The notes under the pieces are model-generated. The model made no database searches and had not been told where the DNA came from. It worked only from the letters and a program-made list of their open reading frames with translations. A stretch of 64,000 nucleotides of DNA from JAIVGV01 sp032229975 (lineage in GTDB: Bacteria; Acidobacteriota; Blastocatellia; Pyrinomonadales; Pyrinomonadaceae). How positions within the stretch are numbered: the stretch's first letter is position 1; each line of letters starts with the position of its first letter. Positions 43,494 through 50,496 of the stretch are shown one piece after another. The stretch is taken from contig JAVXVG010000018.1 of NCBI GenBank assembly GCA_032229975.1, positions 1-64,000 on the forward strand, written 5' to 3'. Made by a program: the position numbers and the translations under genes.

Positions 43494-44705
43494 ATGAGCG
43501 CGAACACCACATCGACAAATCCGGTCGTGCAGGCGATTGTGGGCGGGACTGCGCCGAGACAAGCGCGGTTGATGGCGGCGCGCGGGATGCTGCCGCTCGC
43601 GGCGGAAGAGCTGCTCGAAGCTCTCGTCCACCTGCGCGGCGACGACGAAGCGGAGATCGCGCAAGCCGCCGAAGAGTCGCTCGCCGAACAACAGGCAGAC
43701 TCTTTCATCGGCGCGGCAACGTCCGACGATGCCTCGCCACGCGTGCTCTCTTATCTCGCCGCGCGTGCCGACTCCGGCCGTGCGGTGCACGAGGCGGTCG
43801 CCTCGAATGCGCGCACGCCCGATCAGGCCATCGTCGCTCTCGCTTCGATCACTTCGGACGGATCGCTCCTCGAACTCATCACCGTCAACCAGCAGCGACT
43901 GATCCGCGCGCCTTCGATCATCGACGCCGTGCTCGCTAATCCAGCGCGCACTCCCGAAGCAGAGCGACGCGCGAGAGAGACGCGTCGAGAGTTCTTCGAG
44001 AAGGAGCGCGGCGCGCAGCAGATCGCCGAAGAGATGCGCGCGCGCGGGATGAGCGCGGCGGCGGAGTTCATCGAGTCGGCGGAATCAATCGGCGTGGACG
44101 GCGGGCTCACGACTGAAGACGCATGGATCATCGCACAGCACGTCGAAGTTTCGGACGAAGACTTGGATGAGTCTTGGCTGCCGTTAGAGCGCATCGAGGA
44201 GTTGCTTGCGGAGACTGAGGAGCAGCGTCTGGCAAACGCCGAACGCGTGATCGCAGAGGCGTCCGCAGAGATCGGCGACGCCGCACCCGAACGAGTCTCG
44301 CTCATCCGTCGCATCATGTTGATGAGCGTCAAGGATCGCATCAAGCTCGCGATGAAGGGCGACCGCGAGGCGCGCGGCATCCTCATACGCGACGGCAACA
44401 AGGTGGTGGCCACCGCCGTCATCCACAACCCGCGCATCACCGACAAGGAGGTCGAGTCCATCGCGGCGATGCGCACGGTCGCCGAGGACGTGCTGCGACA
44501 GATCGGCTTGAATCGCGCGTGGGCGCGCGTCTATCCCATCATCCACAACCTCGCGCGCAACCCCCGCGCGCCGCTCGGCACCGCGATCACCGTCCTGCCG
44601 CGCATACAGACCCGCGACCTCCACGCCATCTCTCAGAACCGCAACGTCTCCGACGCCGTCCGACGCCAAGCGCATCGTCTCGTTCAGACGCGCAGCGGAC
44701 ATTGA
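43494..44705 (+). CDS. Helical-repeat protein of unknown function
   Basis: The 403-residue soluble protein is almost wholly helical. It has short repeating units near the start (AAEELLEALVHLRGDDEAEIAQAAEESL, then ASPRVLSYLAARADSGRAVHEAVASNARTPDQAI), and again near the end (KVVATAVIHNPRITDKEVESIA; VYPIIHNLARNPRAPLGTAI). This N-P/R-T pattern resembles HEAT or leucine-rich-variant repeats. No signal peptide. The start at 43494 lacks a ribosome site. A scaffold role is possible; no function can be named. It ends 6 bases before a heptamer hairpin. Confidence 0.7.
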   Translation: MSANTTSTNPVVQAIVGGTAPRQARLMAARGMLPLAAEELLEALVHLRGDDEAEIAQAAEESLAEQQADSFIGAATSDDASPRVLSYLAARADSGRAVHEAVASNARTPDQAIVALASITSDGSLLELITVNQQRLIRAPSIIDAVLANPARTPEAERRARETRREFFEKERGAQQIAEEMRARGMSAAAEFIESAESIGVDGGLTTEDAWIIAQHVEVSDEDLDESWLPLERIEELLAETEEQRLANAERVIAEASAEIGDAAPERVSLIRRIMLMSVKDRIKLAMKGDREARGILIRDGNKVVATAVIHNPRITDKEVESIAAMRTVAEDVLRQIGLNRAWARVYPIIHNLARNPRAPLGTAITVLPRIQTRDLHAISQNRNVSDAVRRQAHRLVQTRSGH

Positions 44706-44711
44706 GAGATC

Positions 44712-44825
44712 GTTAATGGTCAATCGTAAATCGTGAATCGTAGTTGTCGCCGTCTCACCTTGAGCTTGGTCATTCACGGTTGCGACGGTGCAACTACCAT
44801 TCACGATTTACGATTGACGATTCAC
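44712..44825. repeat. Heptamer inverted repeat of AATCGTA type between convergent genes
   Basis: Arms 44712-44746 and 44791-44825 pair at 32 of 35 positions. Left heptamers are AATGGTC, AATCGTA, AATCGTG; right ones CACGATT, TACGATT, GACGATT, as at 32803. The 44-base loop has a further inner pairing (CGCCGTC with GACGGTG). The right arm ends on the first base of the facing stop codon. Confidence 0.9.
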
Positions 44826-45355
44826 TAAAACAGTTGTGAGGCTTTGCGCAGTACCGACCATGCCACGTCGGTGATGGTGTGGCTCGCTGCGCCCCACCAG
44901 AGGCCGGCGAGCGTGGCGAGCGTGATCTGTCTGAACGCGCCACGCCAGCGCAAGCCTGCCTCGAACGACTGCCACGCGCGCAGGTATTCGGCGAAGTCGG
45001 GCGGCTTGCCGACGATGTAAGTCATGTAGAGGTAGAAGACGATGGACGAAAGTAGCGCGAGCACAGCGACGAAATAGACGACACGGATGAATGTGCCGAA
45101 GATGATGCCGTGCGACCAGCGCGAACGGTGGCGGAAGATAGTGCGGTAGGGCAGCCACAGGAAACGGAAGAGGCCCCAGCGCGCGTACTGCCGCGACTGT
45201 ATGTCTAGATCGGGCCCGAACATCAAGCCGCCGAACAGCGTCGCCGCCGTTACGACGCACGCGAGCGCAACACTGCCCGTCGCGCCCCACGCCGCGACCA
45301 GCGTCGGCACAGCCAGCAGCATCGTGATCGCGTCGTGTGTCTTCCCGGAAGGCAT
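44825..45355 (-). CDS. DUF2227 putative metal-binding membrane protein
   Basis: The 176-residue protein starts with PSGKTHDAITML and continues with FGPDLDIQSRQYARWG and HRSRWSHGIIFG, the His/Asp set of DUF2227, embedded among four to five membrane helices. It resembles membrane-bound phospholipid or metal-dependent hydrolases (YdjM/LexA-regulated type), function unproven. The ATG lies 5 bases from the arm of a long-loop inverted repeat, with no ribosome site visible. It faces the helical-repeat gene across another hairpin. Confidence 0.85.
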   Translation of the reverse strand: MPSGKTHDAITMLLAVPTLVAAWGATGSVALACVVTAATLFGGLMFGPDLDIQSRQYARWGLFRFLWLPYRTIFRHRSRWSHGIIFGTFIRVVYFVAVLALLSSIVFYLYMTYIVGKPPDFAEYLRAWQSFEAGLRWRGAFRQITLATLAGLWWGAASHTITDVAWSVLRKASQLF

Positions 45356-45360
45356 AAAGG

Positions 45361-45512
45361 AGCAATCAGCCGTCAGCGTTCAGCAATCAGCCGTGGAGAC
45401 ATTGATTGCTTCGCGTGCAATGATAGCTAACAACTGCCGCCTTCTACCAACCAAGTGTGCGTTCGTGATGAAGAAAAGGTTTGGCTGAATGCTGAACGCT
45501 GACGGCTGATTG
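45361..45512. repeat. Long-loop inverted repeat of AGCnnTC heptamers
   Basis: Arms 45361-45392 and 45481-45512 pair at 31 of 32 positions, separated by 88 bases. The left arm is five in-phase heptamers (AGCAATC, AGCCGTC, AGCGTTC, AGCAATC). The spacer shows no gene. It lies between divergent genes, 5 bases from one start codon. Confidence 0.9.
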
Positions 45513-45577
45513 CTATTCCCGCGTTTGCCAGCCACGTGAGGCGCGGTTAAACTTCCCGCTCTCTTGCCTGAACCGGA

Positions 45578-46582
45578 ATGGCTAAACAACGCGGGACAGC
45601 TCAAACCTATCTGGAATATGCGGCGACGCGCGCACTGCTCGGCGGGCTCGGACTTCTGCCGCGCGGCGCAGCAGTCGCGTTCGGACGAGGGCTCGGTCAT
45701 CTCGCTTACGCGCTTGCGGGAGGCTTGCGCCGCACGGGCTTGCGTAACCTCGAACTCGCCTTCCCGGAGATGCCTGCGGACGAGCGTCGTCGTGTCTTGC
45801 GTCGTTCGATGGTGGGCTTGGGTCGGCAGCTCGGCGAGTTCAGCCAGTTCCGGCGCGCTACTCCCGAACGCTTGCACAAACTTGTCGAGTACGACGGCAT
45901 CGAAATTCTTCACGAGGCGCAAGCCAGAGGGCGCGGCGTCATCTTCCTCACCTGTCATCTCGGCGCGTGGGAAGTTCTCTCCTTCGCGCACTCCGCGCTC
46001 CACAACCCGATCAGCTTCATGGTGCGGCGGCTCGACAACCCGCGCGTCGAAGAGTTGATCGACCGCGTTCGCACGCGCTTCGGCAATCGATCAATCGACA
46101 AGAAGATGGCTGCGCGCTCGGCGTTGAAATTACTACGCGAGGGCGGCACGCTCGGCATCCTCGCAGACTTAAACACGCAGCCGCACGAGGGCGTCTTCGT
46201 CCCCTTCTTCAACCATCTCGCCTGTACGACGAGCGGCATCGCAGTCCTCGCGTTGCGCACGGACGCTGCGGTCATCCCCGTCGTCGCCCCTTGGCATGAA
46301 GAGCGCGGGCGCTACGTTTTTCACGGCAGCCCAATCGTCGAACTTGTCCGCACGGGCGATCACGAGCGCGACGTTCAGATCAACACCGCCCGCTTCACCG
46401 CCGCCATCGAAGAGCAGGTACGCAAGTACCCCGACCAGTGGCTCTGGATTCACAAACGCTGGAAGACTCGCCCCGCCGGAGAGACCGACCTCTACGGTCA
46501 ACGAACTTCGGAAGAACTCACCCCGCGCCCCATCCATACGACTCAAGAGCGCATCCTCGAAACAAAAACACAAAAATCTTAG
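45578..46582 (+). CDS. LpxL/HtrB-like lysophospholipid acyltransferase
   Basis: The 334-residue membrane-associated acyltransferase has the HxxxxE catalytic motif in C126-H127-LGAWE132, the FGNRSIDKKMAARSALKLLREGGTLGILADLN segment, and the late WLWIHKRWKTRP ending typical of lipid A late acyltransferases. These add secondary acyl chains to lipid A, which implies an outer membrane with lipopolysaccharide. The N-terminal helix is short (LLGGLGLLPRGAAVAFGRGLGH). The start at 45578 has no clear ribosome site. Confidence 0.9.
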   Translation: MAKQRGTAQTYLEYAATRALLGGLGLLPRGAAVAFGRGLGHLAYALAGGLRRTGLRNLELAFPEMPADERRRVLRRSMVGLGRQLGEFSQFRRATPERLHKLVEYDGIEILHEAQARGRGVIFLTCHLGAWEVLSFAHSALHNPISFMVRRLDNPRVEELIDRVRTRFGNRSIDKKMAARSALKLLREGGTLGILADLNTQPHEGVFVPFFNHLACTTSGIAVLALRTDAAVIPVVAPWHEERGRYVFHGSPIVELVRTGDHERDVQINTARFTAAIEEQVRKYPDQWLWIHKRWKTRPAGETDLYGQRTSEELTPRPIHTTQERILETKTQKS

Positions 46583-46666
46583 TCCCTCTTCTATCCTATT
46601 TGTAACGACTTATGAGCAAGACCCGTGAGGTGTTGCAAAATTGTGTAGAAAAAATGTATTTTGTGC

Positions 46667-46694
46667 TTGACAGCTCACAAAGTTTTGGTGTACT
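46667..46694 (+). promoter_or_regulatory. Orphan promoter
   Basis: TTGACA (46667-46672) and TGTACT (46689-46694) with a 16-base spacer, preceded by an A/T-rich stretch (TAGAAAAAATGTATTTTG), form one of the best promoters in the window. The next plus-strand gene is 2.2 kb away, past a terminator. Confidence 0.75.
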
Positions 46695-46700
46695 TTCTCA

Positions 46701-46949
46701 CACGAGTTAGGCAATTAACTTTTTATAGATTTTTGAAGAAGTCTGCTGGACGCAGGTGTTGAGGGACAGACCGAGTTCCAAGTTTTATTGGTCAAGCAAT
46801 TATTCTAGCCCTTCAAACACACCAACCATAAATACCGGATCGCCCGTATGTGACGATCTCCAGCGCCCAGCCAACGCCACCCCGAGTCTCCGAGCCTCCC
46901 AAAATTTCAGCCTCGCTGGTCCCCAAACTAGCGAGGCTCCTTTCTTTTT
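46701..46949 (+). ncRNA. Candidate structured small RNA
   Basis: The segment runs from the predicted start of the orphan promoter to a terminator at 46909-46949, about 250 bases, between the convergent ends of the acyltransferase and fabG genes. It is AT-richer than its surroundings. It can form AGTTA/TAACT (46705-46720), a stem joining GTGTTGAGGG (46756) with CCCTTCAAACAC (46810), and an inner GACC/GGTC. I could not match it to tmRNA, RNase P, SRP RNA or 6S RNA; 6S is the least excluded because of size. The only frame (46756-46998) reads through the terminator. Confidence 0.6.
46909..46949 (+). terminator. Terminator of the orphan RNA unit
   Basis: A 12-bp stem (46909-46920 with 46927-46938, one G-T pair, 6-base loop) followed by CCTTTCTTTTT. 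Confidence 0.88.
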
Positions 46950-47002
46950 GCGCGTAAGAAATTTGTTACCGAATCAAGTTCTATCACATCTGATCTGACG
47001 CG

Positions 47003-47821
47003 TCACATCGCGAGCCCGCCATCGACTTGTATGACCTGACCCGTGATGTATCGCGCGGCGGGCGACAGGAGGAAGCAGGCGATCTCGGCGACTTCCGTGG
47101 GCGTGGCGAAGCGACCGAGCGGAATTTGTTCGAGAAGTTTCGCGCGGTACGTTTCGTCGAGCGCGCCCGCCATGTCGGTCTCGACCAAACCGAGCGCGAG
47201 GACGTTGACCGTCACCCTGCGGCTTGCGACCTCTCTCGCGAGCGCCTTCGTCAGACCGATCATGCCAGCCTTCGACGCAGAGTAGTTCGACTGCCCGGCC
47301 ATCCCGACGATCCCGCTAATCGACGAGACGTTCAAGACCGACCCGCCACCCTCTTGCCTAAGCATCACGCGTAGCGCAGCCTTCGAGAAATTCCACGCAC
47401 CCTTCAGGTTCGTATCGACGACCGCATCCCAGTCCTCCTCTTTCATCCGTAGGATCAACTGATCGCGCGTGATGCCCGCGTTGTTGACGAGGAAGTCGAT
47501 GCGACCGAAGGCCTCCTTTGTTTGCTTGACCATCTCGGCGGCTGCATCTGTGCGCGCCACGTCGCACTGGAGGCTTAGCGCGCCGACGCCCATGCGCTCA
47601 AGCTCCGTCTTCAACTCTTCGGCGGCTTCGGCGCTCTTCGCGTAGTTGAAGGCGATGGACGCGCCGCGTCGCGCGAGTTCGAGCGCGATGGCACGACCGA
47701 TGCCGCGCGTCGCGCCGGTGACGATTGCTGCGCGACCGGCGAACGGCTTCGACTCATCTTGAGTCGCCGCGTTCGCGTTCATCGCATTCTCGCTCTTCGC
47801 GTTCTCGTTCGTGCTGCTCAT
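47003..47821 (-). CDS. fabG: 3-oxoacyl-ACP reductase FabG-like (SDR)
   Basis: The 272-residue classical short-chain dehydrogenase has TGATRGIG (NADP binding), NNAG at the active-site helix, catalytic Ser in NVSSISG, YSASK, and the closing ITGQVIQVDGGLAM. These match FabG, which reduces beta-ketoacyl-ACP in fatty-acid synthesis. It has a 25-residue polar extension before the fold. The usual APGFIETDM motif reads ALGLVETDM, with proline lost. It lies 12 bases downstream of galU in one operon, an unusual pairing; no other fab genes are near. Confidence 0.88.
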   Translation of the reverse strand: MSSTNENAKSENAMNANAATQDESKPFAGRAAIVTGATRGIGRAIALELARRGASIAFNYAKSAEAAEELKTELERMGVGALSLQCDVARTDAAAEMVKQTKEAFGRIDFLVNNAGITRDQLILRMKEEDWDAVVDTNLKGAWNFSKAALRVMLRQEGGGSVLNVSSISGIVGMAGQSNYSASKAGMIGLTKALAREVASRRVTVNVLALGLVETDMAGALDETYRAKLLEQIPLGRFATPTEVAEIACFLLSPAARYITGQVIQVDGGLAM

Positions 47822-47833
47822 CTCTGGTTCTCT

Positions 47834-48709
47834 TCAGTCGTTCAATTTCAACGAGCGCAAATATTCTTTGAACTGCGGCGCGAGTTCGGGCCGCTTCAAA
47901 GCGAACTCGACCGTGGCGACGAGGAAGCCGAGTTTGTCGCCCGCGTCGTGGCGCGTGCCTTCGAAGCGGACGGCGTAGAAGGGCCGCTTCTTTAAGAGCG
48001 AGCGCATCGCATCCGTGATCTGATACTCGCCACCCGCGCCGCGCGGCGTGCGCTCGATCTCGTCGAAGATGTCGGGCGTTAAAATGTAGCGACCGATGAT
48101 CGCGAGATCGGACGGAGCATCGGCGAACGCGGGCTTCTCGACCATGTCTGTGATCTTGAAGACGCCATCGGAGACTTGTTCCGCGTCGATGACGCCGAAG
48201 CGCGAGATCGCTTCGCCAGCGACTTGCATCGTGCCTAAGATCGGTGCGCCCGTCTCCTCGTAAACACGCATCATCTGTTTGAGCGCGGGCACTTCCGCAT
48301 CGACGATGTCGTCTGCGAGCAGGACAGCAAACGGCTCGTCGCCGACGAAGTCGCGCGCTTGAAGCACGGCGTGGCCCAAGCCCAGAGCCTCGCGCTGTCG
48401 AACGTAAGAGACGTGGGCCATCTCAGAGATCGCGCGCACCTCTTTTAGTTGTTGCTCCTTGCCGCGCTCGCGCAGCAGTTGTTCCAATTCGAAAGAGATG
48501 TCGAAGTGATCCTCAATCGCCGTCTTGCCGCGCCCCGTGACGATGATGATCGACTCGATGCCCGATGCAACAGCCTCTTCGACGACGTACTGGATCAGAG
48601 GCTTATCGACGAGTGGCAGCATCTCCTTCGGCGAAGCCTTCGTCGCTGGTAGGAAGCGCGTGCCAAGACCTGCGGCGGGGAAGACGGCTTTACGAATCTT
48701 CTGCGGCAT
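47834..48709 (-). CDS. galU: UTP-glucose-1-phosphate uridylyltransferase
   Basis: The 291-residue enzyme makes UDP-glucose for cell-envelope glycans. Visible are AAGLGTRFLPATKASPKEMLPLVDKP (nucleotide loop and catalytic residues), QYVVEEAVASGIE, VLLADDIVDAE (metal aspartate), FKITDMVEKP and the RGAGGEYQITDAM lysine/glutamate region. Length is normal. It is the first gene of a two-gene operon with fabG. Confidence 0.95.
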   Translation of the reverse strand: MPQKIRKAVFPAAGLGTRFLPATKASPKEMLPLVDKPLIQYVVEEAVASGIESIIIVTGRGKTAIEDHFDISFELEQLLRERGKEQQLKEVRAISEMAHVSYVRQREALGLGHAVLQARDFVGDEPFAVLLADDIVDAEVPALKQMMRVYEETGAPILGTMQVAGEAISRFGVIDAEQVSDGVFKITDMVEKPAFADAPSDLAIIGRYILTPDIFDEIERTPRGAGGEYQITDAMRSLLKKRPFYAVRFEGTRHDAGDKLGFLVATVEFALKRPELAPQFKEYLRSLKLND

Positions 48710-48720
48710 GATTTTTCTAA

Positions 48721-48780
48721 AGCACTCAGCATTCAGCCAGACGATTTAGTCTTGATTGAATGCCGACAACTCAGCAACTG
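48721..48780. repeat. Degenerate AGCnnTC heptamer repeat
   Basis: AGCACTC, AGCATTC, AGCCAGA run in phase from 48721. A GCATTCA/TGAATGC pair (48729-48735 with 48757-48763) allows a short hairpin. It is the same family as at 45361 but more decayed, and lies between divergent galU and serS. Confidence 0.55.
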
Positions 48781-48833
48781 AAATTTGCCTAGCTTGACAC
48801 TCGTGCGAAGCGTCGGCTAGGTTGAATTTTTCG

Positions 48834-48861
48834 TTGACACGCTTTGTTGAAAGCGTAGAAC
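48834..48861 (+). promoter_or_regulatory. serS promoter
   Basis: TTGACA (48834-48839), a 16-base spacer and TAGAAC (48856-48861) lie 30 bases before the serS start. A second TTGACA at 48794 may belong to a weaker upstream promoter. Confidence 0.6.
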
Positions 48862-48890
48862 TTCTATCACACCGCGAAGGACGGCAGCAA

Positions 48891-50186
48891 ATGCTCGATC
48901 TCAACTTCGTCCGCGACAACTTGGACAGCGTGCGCGCCGCCCTCGACGCACGTCGTCACTCGACCGAACCGCTCGAAGACTTTGCGCGACTAGACTCGGA
49001 GCGCAAGCGCGTCATCTCTGAATCCGACAAGTTGAACGCCGAGCGCAACACAGCGAGCAAAGAGATCGGCGCGCTGATGAAGTCCGGTCGCAAGGACGAA
49101 GCCGAGTCGCAACGCAAAGCCGTCGGCGAGTTGAAGGACAGGATCGCGGAGCTTGATCAAAAGCGCGACGGAGCCGAAGCGAAGATGCGCGAGTTGTTAT
49201 CAACTCTCCCTAACATCCCGCACGCGAGCGTGCCTGTGGGCGGCGACGAATCGGCGAACGAAGAGATCAGACGTTGGGGCACGCCGCCCGCATTCGACTT
49301 TGAGCCGAAGGATCACGTCGATCTCGCAACGCAGCTCGGCATACTCGACACGGAACGCGCAGCGAAGATCGCGTCCGCGCGCTTCGCGATCCTGAAAGGC
49401 GCGGGCGCGCAGCTTTCGCGCGCGCTCGTCAACTTCATGCTCGACCTGCACACGCGCGAGCACGGCTACGAGGAGACGTTGCCGCCCTTCATCGTCAACG
49501 CCGACTCGCTCTTCGGCACGGGCCAACTCCCGAAGTTCGAGCAAGACCTCTTCAAGCTCACGGACGAGCGCGGGCTCTACTTAATCCCCACGGCGGAAGT
49601 CCCCGTCACGAACATCTACCGCGACGAGATACTCGACGCCGCGCAGCTCCCGCAGAAGTTCGTCGCCTACTCGCCCTGCTTCCGCTCCGAAGCTGGCAGC
49701 TATGGTCGCGACACGCGCGGACTGATTCGTCAACATCAATTCGAGAAAGTCGAACTCGTCAAGCTCACGCGCCCCGAAGATTCTTACGACGAACTCGAAT
49801 CCCTCACGCGCAACGCCGAGCGCGTGCTGCAACTGCTCGGACTTCACTATCGCGTCGTCGCGCTCTCGACCGGCGACCTCGGCTTCTCCGCCGCGAAGAC
49901 CTACGACATCGAAGTCTGGTTGCCATCGCAAGCCGCCTTCCGCGAAATCTCCTCCTGCTCCAACTGCGAAGCCTTCCAAGCCCGCCGCGCGCAGATACGC
50001 TTCCGCCGCGACGCCGGCTCCAAGCCCGAATACGTCCACACCCTCAACGGCTCCGGTCTCGCCGTCGGTCGCACGTGGCTCGCGATTCTAGAGAACTACC
50101 AGCAAGCGGACGGCTCAATCCGCATCCCCGAAGTTCTACAGCATTACATGAACGGGTTGGAGAGGATTGAAGGCAGGCAATGCTAG
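48891..50186 (+). CDS. serS: Seryl-tRNA synthetase
   Basis: The 431-residue class II synthetase has the N-terminal coiled-coil arm that holds the tRNA (about residues 30-105, heptad-rich KRVISESDKLNAERN). The core follows with motif 2 FRSEAGSYGRDTRGLIRQHQFEKVEL and motif 3 LNGSGLAVGRTWLAILENYQ. The start at ATG 48891 has GAAGGA 9 bases upstream; the frame extends upstream to 48822 without coding character. It charges serine tRNAs; one lies in this window at 59384. Confidence 0.97.
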   Translation: MLDLNFVRDNLDSVRAALDARRHSTEPLEDFARLDSERKRVISESDKLNAERNTASKEIGALMKSGRKDEAESQRKAVGELKDRIAELDQKRDGAEAKMRELLSTLPNIPHASVPVGGDESANEEIRRWGTPPAFDFEPKDHVDLATQLGILDTERAAKIASARFAILKGAGAQLSRALVNFMLDLHTREHGYEETLPPFIVNADSLFGTGQLPKFEQDLFKLTDERGLYLIPTAEVPVTNIYRDEILDAAQLPQKFVAYSPCFRSEAGSYGRDTRGLIRQHQFEKVELVKLTRPEDSYDELESLTRNAERVLQLLGLHYRVVALSTGDLGFSAAKTYDIEVWLPSQAAFREISSCSNCEAFQARRAQIRFRRDAGSKPEYVHTLNGSGLAVGRTWLAILENYQQADGSIRIPEVLQHYMNGLERIEGRQC

Positions 50187-50241
50187 ACGAGATCAAAACA
50201 GGTTCAAATAGAGAGAACTATTAGAGACAGACTCTCATTGG

Positions 50242-50469
50242 TTACGCTACAAGTTCAGATAGACTCTCGAAGTAACGCCGATGGGTGCGCCGCAAGGCTT
50301 CTTCGGTTTCTGCCTCTAAAAGAACAACCTCGCGCTCAGCACCTCGGCGATTGAGATCAAGTTCCAATTTGAGGCGCGCATCTTGGGCAGACTCGCGCTC
50401 GGAAGCGTCGAACTTTCCAAAAGAGATGATCTTACCGATAGAGCGTTGGTACTCAATTAGAAAAATCAT
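50242..50469 (-). CDS. Small protein of unknown function
   Basis: The 75-residue protein starts at 50469 with GAAGAG 2 bases upstream. It opens with a beta-strand (MIFLIEYQRSIGKIISFGKF), then a helix (SERESAQDARLKLELDLNRRGAEREVVLLEA) and closes with EEALRRTHRRYFESL. Composition is even and the pattern coherent; I have the impression of a conserved small family but cannot name it. It follows the sppA stop side of the locus, 27 bases downstream of nothing coding on its own strand. Function unknown. Confidence 0.6.
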   Translation of the reverse strand: MIFLIEYQRSIGKIISFGKFDASERESAQDARLKLELDLNRRGAEREVVLLEAETEEALRRTHRRYFESLSELVA

Positions 50470-50496
50470 TACTCTTCAAACTCTCGCTTGTTGGCT

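Noticed and set aside
46701..46949. Identification of the orphan RNA as tmRNA, RNase P RNA or SRP RNA
   Set aside because: The tag-peptide and TpsiC parts of tmRNA, the GAGGAAAGTC of RNase P and the GGAAGGAAGC core of SRP RNA are all missing.
46756..46998. An 80-residue frame inside the orphan RNA unit
   Set aside because: It would start at GTG without a ribosome site and read through the terminator; the sequence has no protein-like pattern.
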